A DNA stretch of 41,467 nucleotides from Sphingomonas oligoaromativorans (GCF_011762195.1 NZ_JAASQK010000014.1:1-41467), one strand, 5' to 3'. Shown: positions 8,000 to 19,596, numbered from the stretch's first letter. Numbers and translations: made by a program. Notes: a model not told the origin generated them from the letters alone.

Positions 8000-10033
8000 C
8001 TAGGCCATCGTCGCACGCTGCTTGATGACCTCGCCGGTGAGCTTGGAGGACAGCTCCGCGAACCGTTCGAAGCGCGCCTCATATTGCCCCATGCCCTGCG
8101 TCAGCGAGCGGAGTTCGGCCTCCAGTCCGTGCAGCTCCGCCTCGGGGATCAGCGCCTCGATCATGTCCCAGTGGGACCAGCCGTCCTTGCCCGCCATCCC
8201 CAGCATCTGCCCGCGCCGGCTCGCCACCGCCGAGCCCACCCGCGAGGTGGCGCTGCCCGGCGCGCTGATCGTCACATGGTCGACCGGTTCGAGCAGATAG
8301 GGCGCGGCGGCGGCCAGCCCCTCGCTCATCGCCATCCGCCCCGCCGTGCGGAAGGCCAGTTCCGAACTGTCGACGCTGTGGAAGCTGCCGTCGACCAGCG
8401 CCACCGCCACGTCCACCACCGGAAAGCCGAGCGGGCCGGCCGTCATGGCGTCGCGCACGCCCTGCTCGACGGCGGGAATCCATTGCCGGGGGATGGCGCC
8501 CCCGGTGATCCTGTCCTCGAAGCGGAAGCCCTCGCCCCGCTCCAGCGGCCGGATCTCGATCATCACATCCCCGAACTGGCCGTGGCCGCCCGACTGCTTC
8601 TTGTGCCGGCCGCGCTGGCTGACCGGCTTGCGGATCGATTCCCGATAGGCGACGCCCGGCCGGTGCGACGAGACGGTCACGCCATAGCGGCGTTGCAGCC
8701 GGTCGAGCGTCACCGCCAGATGCTCGTCGTTGATCGCGTGGAGCAACGTCTCGCGCGAGCCTTCGTCATGGCTCCAGCGCAGACCCGCATCCTCCTCGGC
8801 CAGCCGGTTGAGCGCGACCGACAGGCGCACCTCGTCCTTCTGGTCCTTCGCGGCGATGGCGAGCGCGCAATTGGCGATCACCGGCTCCGCATCGGGACAG
8901 CCCGCCCCGGCACAGCGGCCGCCGACGCCGGCGACCTCGCCCGCGATCAGGCCTTCCGCCTTGGCGATGCCGGCGATATCCCCGGCCTCGATCGCGCTCA
9001 CCTTGGTGGTGCCCGCCCCCTGCATCGTGAAGAGCGCGCCCGCCCGCGTCGCCGGCCCGTCCGGGCGGATCAGCTCGGCCCCTTCGATCAGGCGCCCGCC
9101 GAACATCCGCGCGATCGCCAGTCGCCCGATCGTGCTGCCGTAGGAGACCTTGAGCACCCGAAGCCCCGCCCCCTCGATCCCGAGCCGCGCGGCGGTGGCG
9201 GCGGCCTGCGGGGTGTCGTGGCGCAGCATCTTGAGCAGGCGGCGGATGCCGAAATCGTTGAGCGCCGAGCCGAACAGCACCGGCACCACCAGGCCATCGC
9301 CCGTCTCGCGGCTGAGATCGCCGAACAGGGTCTCCAGGCTGGGCGTCTCGTCGGCGATAAGCTGTTCGAGCAGTGCATCGTCATGGTCGGCGAGCTGTTC
9401 GAGCATATGGAAGCGCGCGGCCTCCTCCTCGCCGCGCAGGCCGTCGGCGAGCGCGACCTGTCGCGACGGCTGGCCCTGCTCGTAATGATAGGCGCGCTCC
9501 AGCGCGAGATCGACGAAGCCGGTGACGTGCCCGCCCTCGCGGATCGGCAACTGGCGCGCGACCAGCGCGGCGCCGCTCATCGGCTGAAGCGCTTCGAGCA
9601 GATCGGGGATGCCGCCGCGCGCCTGATCGATCTTGTTGACGAAAAGGGCATGGGGCACGCCCATCGCCTCCAGCCGGCGCAGGATCGGTTCGACCAGCGG
9701 CGCGCGCGCCGGATCGGGATCGATCACGACCAGCGCGAGGTCGGCCGCCGGGATCGCGCTCGCCGCGTCCGCCGCGAAGCCCGGCGATCCGGGCGTGTCG
9801 AGCAGGGCGAAAGGGCTGTCGAGATAGGTGAACCGCATCAGGTTCATCTCGGTGGAGCCGCCTCGGGCGCGGGCCTCGGGGCTCGCATCGCCGACGCAGT
9901 TGCCGTCGCTCACCGCGCCGGGTCGCTGCACCGCGCCCGCTGCATAGAGGAACGCCTCCGCGAGGCTGGTCTTTCCCGCGCCCGCGGGTCCGACGAGGGC
10001 CACGACCCTCGGGGCGCAACCGTTGCCTTCCAT
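8000..10033 (-). CDS. Elongation factor G-like GTPase
   Basis: 677-residue translational GTPase of the EF-G-like (FusA2-type) group. G1 is GPAGAGKTS (about residues 15-23), G3 is DTPGSPGF and G4 is NKID (in FVNKIDQARGG). EF-G domains II-V follow, including the domain IV segment RESIRKPVSQRGRHKKQSGG and the C-terminal domain V with SRRGQMLGMAGKDGW. It differs from housekeeping EF-G by a weak G2 region (ARGGSTEMN instead of RGITI) and a cysteine-bearing patch, GGRCAGAGCPD, in domain II/III. The start follows GGGAGAG. Paralogues of this type usually accompany a canonical fusA elsewhere; the role is not established. It ends 9 bases from the convergent lrp gene. Confidence 0.85.
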   Translation of the reverse strand: MEGNGCAPRVVALVGPAGAGKTSLAEAFLYAAGAVQRPGAVSDGNCVGDASPEARARGGSTEMNLMRFTYLDSPFALLDTPGSPGFAADAASAIPAADLALVVIDPDPARAPLVEPILRRLEAMGVPHALFVNKIDQARGGIPDLLEALQPMSGAALVARQLPIREGGHVTGFVDLALERAYHYEQGQPSRQVALADGLRGEEEAARFHMLEQLADHDDALLEQLIADETPSLETLFGDLSRETGDGLVVPVLFGSALNDFGIRRLLKMLRHDTPQAAATAARLGIEGAGLRVLKVSYGSTIGRLAIARMFGGRLIEGAELIRPDGPATRAGALFTMQGAGTTKVSAIEAGDIAGIAKAEGLIAGEVAGVGGRCAGAGCPDAEPVIANCALAIAAKDQKDEVRLSVALNRLAEEDAGLRWSHDEGSRETLLHAINDEHLAVTLDRLQRRYGVTVSSHRPGVAYRESIRKPVSQRGRHKKQSGGHGQFGDVMIEIRPLERGEGFRFEDRITGGAIPRQWIPAVEQGVRDAMTAGPLGFPVVDVAVALVDGSFHSVDSSELAFRTAGRMAMSEGLAAAAPYLLEPVDHVTISAPGSATSRVGSAVASRRGQMLGMAGKDGWSHWDMIEALIPEAELHGLEAELRSLTQGMGQYEARFERFAELSSKLTGEVIKQRATMA

Positions 10034-10115
10034 GATCGCTCTCCCGGTCTTCCCATCGAAACTGTCTGGCAGATCACGAGTCGCGAGAGTCCGCGCATGT
10101 CGACCGGATGGCAAG

Positions 10116-10138
10116 CCCGGCCGTGCATCGCGGCCGGG
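10116..10138 (-). terminator. GC-rich hairpin after the copper chaperone gene
   Basis: CCCGGCCG (10116-10123) and CGGCCGGG (10131-10138) enclose a 7-base loop, 24 bases downstream of the chaperone stop and upstream of the EF-G-like gene. No T-run follows on the minus strand, so efficiency as an intrinsic terminator is uncertain. Confidence 0.45.
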
Positions 10139-10162
10139 GCCAAAGGTTTTACGCTTTCCGGG

Positions 10163-10366
10163 TCAGGCGGCGATCGCCTCGCTCTCATAGCCCGCCGAGC
10201 GGATGGCGGTGGCGATGGCATCGGCGTCCCGCCCCGTCTCGATCGCGAGCGTGCGGTTGGCGAGATCGAAGTTCGCCACCATCCCCGGATCGGCCGCCTT
10301 CAACGCCTTTTCGATGGCGGCGGTGCAATGGCCGCAGCTCATGTCCGGGACTCTGTAGTGCTGCAC
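10163..10366 (-). CDS. copZ: HMA-domain copper chaperone (CopZ-like)
   Basis: 67-residue single heavy-metal-associated domain with the metal-binding motif MSCGHC (Cys11 and Cys14), the ferredoxin-like fold pattern and a C-terminal [11 protein letters not shown]. It would bind Cu(I) in the cytosol and hand it to CopA. The GTG start at 10366 is chosen because AAGGAG lies 6 bases before it and no in-frame ATG fits. It is divergent from copA and preceded by its own CueR-type promoter, so both are expected to be copper-induced. Confidence 0.88.
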   Translation of the reverse strand: MQHYRVPDMSCGHCTAAIEKALKAADPGMVANFDLANRTLAIETGRDADAIATAIRSAGYESEAIAA

Positions 10367-10395
10367 GAGAATGCTCCTTGTCGTCGGGAGCCTCG

Positions 10396-10426
10396 AAAAT
10401 GGGGCTTCCCACCGTGGGAAGGTCAA
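10396..10426 (-). promoter_or_regulatory. CueR-type promoter of the copper chaperone gene
   Basis: On the minus strand TTGACC (10421-10426) is separated by 19 bases from CATTTT (10396-10401). The over-long spacer contains the dyad TTCCCACGGTGGGAA. This is the MerR/CueR promoter design, closely like the E. coli copA promoter. Confidence 0.8.
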
Positions 10427-10454
10427 GGCCCCCCAAAAATTCACAGGCCGATGC

Positions 10455-10485
10455 TTGACCTTCCCAACATGGGAAGCCCCATCTG
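10455..10485 (+). promoter_or_regulatory. CueR-type promoter of copA
   Basis: TTGACC (10455-10460), a 19-base spacer with the dyad TTCCCAACATGGGAA, and a weak -10 CATCTG (10480-10485). It is a mirror image of the chaperone promoter 30 bases away and lies 32 bases before the copA start. The activator is probably the CueR encoded at 12791. Confidence 0.8.
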
Positions 10486-10517
10486 GTGCAGCGGTGAAGG
10501 ACGATGGGATCAGATCG

Positions 10518-12790
<2,273 letters not shown>

Positions 12791-12794
<4 letters not shown>

Positions 12795-13240
12795 ACATCG
12801 GACAGGCCGCGAAGGCCAGCGGCGTCTCCGCCAAGATGATCCGCTATTATGAGTCGATCGGCCTCGTGCCCGCCGCCGCCCGCACCGAGGCCGGCTATCG
12901 CTCCTATGGCGAGCGCGAGGTCCACACGCTGCGCTTCATCCGCCGCGCGCGCGATCTCGGCTTCTCGGCCGACCAGATGACCGAGCTGGTCGCGCTGTGG
13001 AGCGATCGGGGCCGCGCCAGCGCCGATGTGAAGGCGATCGCGCTCCGCCATGTCGCGGAACTGGATCGCAAGGCGCAGGAGCTTCGGGAGATGAGCGAGA
13101 CGCTGAAGCATCTGGCGGCGACCTGCCATGGCGATGGCCGGCCGGATTGCCCGATCATCGAATCCCTCGCCGGCGAAGGCGTGCCCGATGCCGCGCCGCG
13201 CGCGCCGCGCGGCTTCGATCGGATCAGGACGCTCCGCTAG
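12791..13240 (+). CDS. cueR: Cu(I)-responsive MerR family regulator CueR
   Basis: 149 residues. The N-terminal MerR HTH reads [29 protein letters not shown], with a coiled-coil dimerisation helix following. Cys112 and Cys120 in CHGDGRPDC match the positions and spacing of the Cu(I)-binding loop in E. coli CueR. It would activate the two promoters with 19-base spacers at 10396-10485 when cytosolic Cu(I) rises. It is translationally coupled to copA by a 4-base overlap, giving feedback on its own synthesis. Confidence 0.94.
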
Positions 13241-13362
13241 AGCGGCCGGGTCACGCGGAGGCTGCGCCGGTTCTGCGCCAGCCTGCGAAGCCGGGCGCGG
13301 ATCGCGACGGGGCTCTCGACGTCGGCGCTGGTGAGCGCGGGGATGCTGTGGTGCGGCGGCAT
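13237..13362 (-). CDS. Possible 41-residue basic protein
   Basis: A small minus-strand ORF (MPPHHSIPALTSADVESPVA, then [21 protein letters not shown]) in the gap between cueR and the TonB receptor, overlapping the cueR stop by 4 bases on the opposite strand. AAGGA lies very close to the ATG; a TTG upstream would extend it to 54 residues. The basic C-terminus and proline-rich head are coherent, but nothing identifies a family, so this may be noncoding. Confidence 0.25.
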   Translation of the reverse strand: MPPHHSIPALTSADVESPVAIRARLRRLAQNRRSLRVTRPL

Positions 13363-13449
13363 GTCCTTGCCTTGCCGGAAGGCGCGGAGGCTCGCCAATG
13401 AAGCCTGTCACTCGCTGAAATCGGCGCGGCCGATCTTTCGCGGACAGGC

Positions 13450-13484
13450 GACGGGCCGCCCCCGGCTGGCGGGGACGGCCCGTC
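13450..13484 (-). terminator. Hairpin terminator after the TonB receptor gene
   Basis: GACGGGCCG (13450-13458) pairs with CGGCCCGTC (13476-13484) across a 17-base GC-rich loop, starting 8 bases after the receptor stop codon. The stem is strong; no T-tract follows on the minus strand. It probably ends the fusion gene-receptor transcript. Confidence 0.6.
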
Positions 13485-13491
13485 GTTTCGA

Positions 13492-16488
13492 TCAGAAGTT
13501 GTAACGCACGCCGACGCGGAACATGCGGCCCAGCACGTCATAGAGCTGCGGGTTGATGTCCACGCCGGTGTTGGTCTGCGGCGAGGGGGTGGGGTCGCGG
13601 TTGAACAGATTGTCGACCTTGAAATAGACCTGCCACAGCTTGGTGACGTTGTAGGAACCGCCAACGTCGAAATAGAAGGCGCCCTTCATCTTGTTATAAT
13701 CGATGGTCGGGTTGTTGTTGGTCGATACCGGGCAATTCCCGGCGCCACAGACGATATACTGGTTTCCGAACACGCCGTCGCTGAACCAGCGCTGGGTGAG
13801 CGTGATGCTGAACTTGTCGGTATCGTAGCTCTCGACCCCCAGCAGCTTCCACTTCGGCGTCGCGCCGCTGTTCACGCCCGCCTGCTGGATCGGGATCGCG
13901 CCCGGCAGGCCGTTGTTGGTGATGTAGTTGCGCACGTTGGTCGCCAGACCGCGGATCGCCAGATTGCCGTCGAGGCCCAGCGGCCGCTCCCACCGATAGC
14001 TCGCCTCGATGTCGAAGCCGTCGGTGAAGATCGAGGCGAGGTTGAACGGCTGGACGTTGACGAAATTGCCCGTGTTGTCCGGCGAATCCAGGAAGAAGGA
14101 GCCGCAGAGCTGGGTCACGCCGGCATGGCAGTAGTTGATCTGGTCCTGCGCCGAGAGCGACGAGATCGCGCCCTTGATCTTGATCCGGTAATAATCGAAC
14201 GAGAAGCTGAAACCGGGCAGCCAGTGCGGCCGCGACAGGGTGAAGCCCGCCTCGGTGTTGCGCGCGATTTCCGGCTTCAGGTTCGGATTGCCGACCGTGT
14301 TCTGCGACACGTTGACCGAACGGTTGTTGAACGGATCGAACACGTTGGGCACGTTGACCGAGATCGGCGCCGCGAACAGCTCGGACAGGTTGGGCGCGCG
14401 CACGTCGCGCGATGTCACGGCGCGCAGGCGGACGCCGTCCAGCGGCGTATCCCAGGTGCCGCCGATCTTCCATGTATAGACGGTGCCGGAGGTGCTGTAG
14501 TCCGTCCAGCGGCCGGCCATGTTGAGGTTGGCCTTGCCGATCGTGTGCGAATCGAACAGCGGCACGTTCAGTTCGAGGAAGGCTTCCTTGACGTCATAGG
14601 AGCCGCGGCCGTCATGATAATTGCCGGCATACCAGTTGCCGCCGGCGCTGTTCAGCAGCGGATCGGCGGGATAATCGGCGTCATAGGCATTGTCGTCGGT
14701 GACGCCGTTGCCATAGACGTCGCCGCTCACCTTGTAATGCTCACGCCGATATTCGGCGCCCAGCGCGACCGAGAGCGGCCCCGCCCAGAGCGACACGGGC
14801 TGGCCGTTGAGGCTGATGCTGGCCGCGTCCTGCGTCTGGCGCGTGTGCTGGAACGGGCCATTGCCCGGCTGGATATAGGCAAGCTGCTCGGCGGTGAGCG
14901 GGGCGCCGCCGATGATGTTGATCGGCACGCAGCCATTGGCCCGCGCCACCGGGTCCGCGCACACGATCTGGCCGTTGAGGTTGATCGCCTGGATCGCCGC
15001 GTTGTAGCGCGGCACCAGCGTCATGTTCTGCACGCGGATGTCGGTGACGTTCTCGCCATGCTCGTAATAGGCGTCGTAGCTCCAGTCGCTGCCGAGCGCG
15101 GTGAACTTGCCGTCCGCCCCGCCGACGAAGCGATACTGGGTGCGCTCGGGGCTCACCTTGATGTTGGGCAGGATCGCGTTGCTCACGCCATATTGGAACT
15201 GGGTGATCCCGTCCGCCGCACATGCGTCCTGAATCGCCGTCGGCACATAGGGATTGGCGCATTGCAGCGTGATGCCCGATCGCGCCATGCCCGGATTGGG
15301 CTGGTTCGACGTCCGCACCCGCGCGACGTTGACGGTGGCGTAGATCTCGTTCTGGGGCGCGATGTCGAAGCCGATCCGGCCATAGCCGTTGAGACGCTGG
15401 AGCCGCGACTGGAGCGAGGTGCCGATGCCGACATTGCCCGACAGATCGCCGCCCTGGCAGAAATTGTAGCAGCCCGTCACCGTGCCGGCCGCATTCTTCG
15501 CCGGCACGCCGTTCGAGCCATACTGATAGGCGAAGGGATTGCCGTTATAATCGAAGGCCGTGCCCTGAAGCGGGCCGGCGGTAATCAGGCCATATTTGCC
15601 ATATTGATAGGCCTGCGCGTGCTCGCGGTAGAGATATTGCGGCGAGCCGTCGTTGGTGACGCCACGGTTGAAGAGGGTGGCCGTCGTGTACCAGTCGCGT
15701 CCGCCCGGCGCCTCCTCGCCGAAGCCGCCGGCCGGCACGCCATTCTCATGGTCATATTCACCGCTCACCTCGACATGCAGGCGATCGTCGAGGAAGCTCT
15801 TTCCGGCCGCCACCTGGGCGAGATACTGGCCATCGTCGCCATAGGTGGTCACGCCGCTCTGGACGTTGGCCTTGAAGCCCTCGAAATGCTTGTCGGTGAC
15901 GAAGTTGACGACGCCGCCCACCGCGTCCGAGCCCCAGGAGGCCGAGGCACCGCCCGTCACCACGTCGACGCGCTTGATGAGGAGCTGGGGCATCAGGCTG
16001 ATGTCCGGCACGCCGGTGACGTTCGCGCCGACGATACGCTGGCCGTCGAGCAGCGTCAGCGTGCGGATCGTGCCGAGGCCGCGCAGCGAGAAGGAGCTGA
16101 GGCCCTGCGTGCCGCTCGACGTGCTGTTGGTGCCCGTCGTGACGCCGGTGGAGCCCTGCAACGAGGGCAGCTCGGCGATGGTGTTGAAGATGTTGGGCTG
16201 GGCCTGCTTGGCGATGTCCGCCGTGCCGAGCACCTGCGTCGGCGTCGGCGCGGTAAAGCCGCTGGCGGTGATGCGCGAGCCCGTCACGATGATCTGCTGC
16301 GGCGGGGCCGCTTCGTCCTGCGGCTGGGCGGTGCTGGCGATCGAGGGCGCGGGGGCCGGCGCGCTGGTATCCTGCGCATAGGCCGGGGCCACCAGCGCGA
16401 AGCCCGCGATGGTCGCGCCCGCCAGCAGCATCGCCCGGCGCTTCAGGCCGGGGGCCGGAGCGAGCGGCGTCGTTTCATGCCTGGTCAT
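13492..16488 (-). CDS. TonB-dependent receptor
   Basis: 998-residue outer-membrane active transporter. The signal peptide region (RAMLLAGATIAGFALVAPAYAQ) is preceded by a 17-residue basic head. A low-complexity Pro/Ala linker and TonB-box-like QQIIVTGSRI follow, then the plug domain (SSFSLRGLGTIRTLTLLDGQ, VDVVTGGASASWGSDAVGGV). A 22-stranded barrel ends in VDNLFNRDP and the terminal RVGVRYNF with the C-terminal aromatic. The start has a very good GGGAGGA site. It lies only 31 bases downstream of the first GH55-like fusion gene on the same strand, so they form an operon; its ligand is probably the oligosaccharide that enzyme acts on (inference). Confidence 0.95.
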   Translation of the reverse strand: MTRHETTPLAPAPGLKRRAMLLAGATIAGFALVAPAYAQDTSAPAPAPSIASTAQPQDEAAPPQQIIVTGSRITASGFTAPTPTQVLGTADIAKQAQPNIFNTIAELPSLQGSTGVTTGTNSTSSGTQGLSSFSLRGLGTIRTLTLLDGQRIVGANVTGVPDISLMPQLLIKRVDVVTGGASASWGSDAVGGVVNFVTDKHFEGFKANVQSGVTTYGDDGQYLAQVAAGKSFLDDRLHVEVSGEYDHENGVPAGGFGEEAPGGRDWYTTATLFNRGVTNDGSPQYLYREHAQAYQYGKYGLITAGPLQGTAFDYNGNPFAYQYGSNGVPAKNAAGTVTGCYNFCQGGDLSGNVGIGTSLQSRLQRLNGYGRIGFDIAPQNEIYATVNVARVRTSNQPNPGMARSGITLQCANPYVPTAIQDACAADGITQFQYGVSNAILPNIKVSPERTQYRFVGGADGKFTALGSDWSYDAYYEHGENVTDIRVQNMTLVPRYNAAIQAINLNGQIVCADPVARANGCVPINIIGGAPLTAEQLAYIQPGNGPFQHTRQTQDAASISLNGQPVSLWAGPLSVALGAEYRREHYKVSGDVYGNGVTDDNAYDADYPADPLLNSAGGNWYAGNYHDGRGSYDVKEAFLELNVPLFDSHTIGKANLNMAGRWTDYSTSGTVYTWKIGGTWDTPLDGVRLRAVTSRDVRAPNLSELFAAPISVNVPNVFDPFNNRSVNVSQNTVGNPNLKPEIARNTEAGFTLSRPHWLPGFSFSFDYYRIKIKGAISSLSAQDQINYCHAGVTQLCGSFFLDSPDNTGNFVNVQPFNLASIFTDGFDIEASYRWERPLGLDGNLAIRGLATNVRNYITNNGLPGAIPIQQAGVNSGATPKWKLLGVESYDTDKFSITLTQRWFSDGVFGNQYIVCGAGNCPVSTNNNPTIDYNKMKGAFYFDVGGSYNVTKLWQVYFKVDNLFNRDPTPSPQTNTGVDINPQLYDVLGRMFRVGVRYNF

Positions 16489-16519
16489 ATATCCTCCCTT
16501 TTGTTTTGCTGTTCGTCGA

Positions 16520-19513
16520 TCAGGGCTTGGCCGCGTACAAAGCGCGGTGCGTGAGAATGAAGAGCGTGCGGCCGTCCGCGCCGCCGAACAGGATCTGGAT
16601 GGGTCGTTCGGGCACCATGATCCGGCCCAGTTCCTTGCCGTCGGCCGCGTAGACGAAGACCTCGCCGTTCAGCACATAGACGCGGCCGTCGGGGCCTTGC
16701 GCGACACCCTCGCCGCCCCGGTTCGCGAAGGGCTTGAGATCGGTGAGCTGCCCGGCCGCGCCGACAAGCGCGCTGTAGGTGCGGTCTTCCGAGCCGTTGA
16801 CCACGAAGACACGCTTGCCGGGTTCGCCGGTGACGAAGCCATAGCTGTCCAGCGTGTCCGACCAGCGCCAGCCGAGATGGTTGGCCGGTCCCTGCGTCAG
16901 CACCCGATAAGCAGGCAGCGCGAGGCTGCCGTCCGGCGAGACATATTCGCGCGTCTTGGGCGTGCCGGCATCGCGGACATACATCTCGTGGAGCGTGGTG
17001 AAACGCATCGTCTTCGGATCGAGCTGATCCCTGAACTCGCCGTTCACCCAGGTGTTGACCGGAAGCGCGATGCCGGCCCCCGGATGCTGGCTCACCGGCG
17101 TCGGCTGGATCAGCGTGATCGGATCGGTGGTGCCCGGCTTGAAGCTGTAGACCGTCGCCTCGGGGCCGTCCGAGGACAGCACCATCAGGTTGCCGGACTT
17201 GTCGAAGGCGAGGTTGACCGGATCGAGCGGCGCATCCCGCTCGATCGAGAGCCCTTCCTTCTCGCTCCAGCCATAGATGCGCTGGAAGCGATGATCGACG
17301 AAATAGAGCTTGCCGGATGCGTCCACCGCCGCGCCGGAGATCGAGTAGAAGCCGTCCTCCAGCTTCTGAACCGGCGCGAGCGAGGCCGATGCCGCCGCCA
17401 CCGGATCGGCCGGCACGTCGAAGCTGGCGAACTCGCGCTGGCGCACCGCCAGCTTGTGGGTCATGTCGAGGATGGCGTTCTCGAACGGGAACTTGCTCGC
17501 GCGCAGATAGGTGGCGCACCCGGCCGCATCGCAGGTGGCGAAGCCGCTCTCGGCGTTCACATGCACGTTGCGGAAACGGATGTCGGACGAATTGAACAAC
17601 CGCACCGCCGCCAGCGCGGGCTTGATCGTCCGGGTGACACGATAGCCATGATAGTTGGCGAACAGGATGTTGCGCGAGTTGCGCACCTCCAGCGACACCG
17701 TGTCGACGCCGTCGCGCACCTCCTGCTCGGTCTGGGGGGCGAGGAACTCCCAATTCTCCACGCCGTCCAGCACGATCTCGTTGCGGACGTGATGCTCGTT
17801 GGAAAGCTCGTAGACATGGCCCGGCGTCTTCGTGTCGGTGACGACGAACCCGGCCTGCGCGAAGGTGTTGGGCGACCAGATATCGGCGAAGGTGCCGCCG
17901 CCGCCATCGGTCACCCAGATGCTCGGATGCTGCCCGTCCCAGCGATAGCCGGGCTTCGACATGTCGAGATGCCTGCCGTCGGCCATCAAAGTGCCGCCGC
18001 CGCCCTGAATCTTGACGTCATCGACGAGCGAACTTTCGCCCGCGCGCCAGATCAGCGCGCTCGCCCGCGGGTTCACCCCGCCGGTGAACAGGCCAAGGCC
18101 CGTGACGATGTTGGTGCCGCCCTGCGGCGCCTCGACCAGCGCCCTGGCCGCGCCGACGCCCGCATAAGCAGGGGCGTTGTCCGGCAGCACGATCTGGGTG
18201 CGGCTCGGGTGGAGGCCGATCAGCACCGTATCCGGCTTCAGCCTGAGCGTGTCGGAGACGACATAATGCCCCATCGGGAAATAGAGCACGCGATGGCCGG
18301 CGATCGCCTGCTGGATCGCGGCCGTGTCGTCGGTCGATCCGTCGCCTCTGGCGCCCAAGTCCCTGACGCTGGTCCATTCCGAGATGGGAGGCAGGTCGCG
18401 GATCGCGGGCGTCCGGGCTGCCGGAAGCGAGGAAAGCGGCTCCGCCTCCATCTTGGTCGCGAACTGGCCGGCATCGCCGAAGCCCACAAGCTTCAGGCCA
18501 TAGTCGAACGCCTTGACCCGATAAGCGCCGCCCTGCCCAGCCACCGTCTTGCCGCTGTCCCGGAAGCGCGCAAAGGTCGGCGTCCTGCTCGCCAGCGCGT
18601 TCTCGAAGCCGATCTGGGTATAGGCGTTGCCCTCGTTCGAGATCACGACACCCGCCTTGGCGACATTCTCGAAGCGGACGTCCTTGCCCCACAGCCAGTC
18701 GCCATAACCCTGATCGATGTCGATCCCGATCGGGGTGTTTGCGATGCGGACATTGACCAGGGTCAGCCCCGCCTCATGCTCGCGGATCGCCGCCTCGCGC
18801 TGGCCGTCGAACGAGCTGTCGATCAGCGTGAACTGCCACGCAGGCGAGGTCTTCTCGGTCAGGATGCCGTAGCGGCCGCCATGGAAATGCACGTCCTCCA
18901 TGACGTTGCCGACCTGATACGCGCCCGCGAGGCCCGATCCGATCCGCATGTCGACATGCCGCAGGAAGCCATGCTGCGCGACGCGGAAGCGCACGCCCGT
19001 CGCCGCCGGATTGCCCGCGCCGATCTCGATGTCGACATTGCTGAGCGCCGAATAGAAGGTGCTCGACGTCGCATCCTGGATCTTGCGGTCGAACGGCACG
19101 CTGGTCGTCGGCGGGAAGGCGACGGTGCCGATCTGATACTGATCCTCGCCGGTGAAGCTCAGCATCGTCTTCACGCCGGTGGCGAAGCCGGGGGTGCGAT
19201 CGCCAAGGACGATCACCGGCCGCGTCGCGCCCACGCCGAACACGCGCACCGCCGAGCGGATGAAGACGGTCCGCGTGATGCGGTAGCGCCCCGACGGCAG
19301 GAAGACGATGCCGCCCTTGCCCTTTGCGAAGGCGGTGTCGATCGCCTGCTGGATCGCGGCGGTATCGTCGGCCTTGCCGTCGCCCACGCCGTGGACCGTC
19401 ACGGCACCGCCATCCGCCGGCGCCACGGGCAGCGCGGACGGCACGGCCAGCGCCGCCGTCATGGGAGCGATAACAGCACCGAGAGCAGCAGCCGCCATCC
19501 AACGCGATTTCAT
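16520..19513 (-). CDS. GH55-like double beta-helix protein fused to a gluconolactonase-like propeller (copy 1)
   Basis: 997-residue exported protein with signal peptide (residues 1-23, ending AALA). Two pectate-lyase-3/GH28-related beta-helix starts are seen, DGKADDTAAIQQAI at about 45-58 and DGSTDDTAAIQQAI at about 388-401. This tandem arrangement is typical of GH55 (exo-beta-1,3-glucanase type). YELSNEHHVRNE (about 568) and APQTEQE (about 593) resemble the SEH and QTE segments of GH55. From about 715 to the end is an SMP-30/gluconolactonase-like propeller (DASGKLYFVDHRFQRIYGW; GPDGRVYVLNGEVFVYAADG; PERPIQILFGG). Databases may label it 'gluconolaconase' or 'GH28-related'. The start at 19513 is favoured by the signal peptide. 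It heads an operon with the TonB receptor; the substrate is unknown. Confidence 0.8.
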   Translation of the reverse strand: MKSRWMAAAALGAVIAPMTAALAVPSALPVAPADGGAVTVHGVGDGKADDTAAIQQAIDTAFAKGKGGIVFLPSGRYRITRTVFIRSAVRVFGVGATRPVIVLGDRTPGFATGVKTMLSFTGEDQYQIGTVAFPPTTSVPFDRKIQDATSSTFYSALSNVDIEIGAGNPAATGVRFRVAQHGFLRHVDMRIGSGLAGAYQVGNVMEDVHFHGGRYGILTEKTSPAWQFTLIDSSFDGQREAAIREHEAGLTLVNVRIANTPIGIDIDQGYGDWLWGKDVRFENVAKAGVVISNEGNAYTQIGFENALASRTPTFARFRDSGKTVAGQGGAYRVKAFDYGLKLVGFGDAGQFATKMEAEPLSSLPAARTPAIRDLPPISEWTSVRDLGARGDGSTDDTAAIQQAIAGHRVLYFPMGHYVVSDTLRLKPDTVLIGLHPSRTQIVLPDNAPAYAGVGAARALVEAPQGGTNIVTGLGLFTGGVNPRASALIWRAGESSLVDDVKIQGGGGTLMADGRHLDMSKPGYRWDGQHPSIWVTDGGGGTFADIWSPNTFAQAGFVVTDTKTPGHVYELSNEHHVRNEIVLDGVENWEFLAPQTEQEVRDGVDTVSLEVRNSRNILFANYHGYRVTRTIKPALAAVRLFNSSDIRFRNVHVNAESGFATCDAAGCATYLRASKFPFENAILDMTHKLAVRQREFASFDVPADPVAAASASLAPVQKLEDGFYSISGAAVDASGKLYFVDHRFQRIYGWSEKEGLSIERDAPLDPVNLAFDKSGNLMVLSSDGPEATVYSFKPGTTDPITLIQPTPVSQHPGAGIALPVNTWVNGEFRDQLDPKTMRFTTLHEMYVRDAGTPKTREYVSPDGSLALPAYRVLTQGPANHLGWRWSDTLDSYGFVTGEPGKRVFVVNGSEDRTYSALVGAAGQLTDLKPFANRGGEGVAQGPDGRVYVLNGEVFVYAADGKELGRIMVPERPIQILFGGADGRTLFILTHRALYAAKP

Positions 19514-19596
19514 GCGATCCCCGCTTGTTGTTCCAGAAACTACAGGCGGATGGGCCGATGCGTCGCCGCATGCCTCCCGCATAGAATTTGATGGGG

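Noticed and set aside
19513-19582. Longer N-terminus for fusion copy 1 (23 extra residues from 19582)
   Set aside because: The extra residues would precede and bury the signal peptide, and copy 2 starts directly with its signal peptide.
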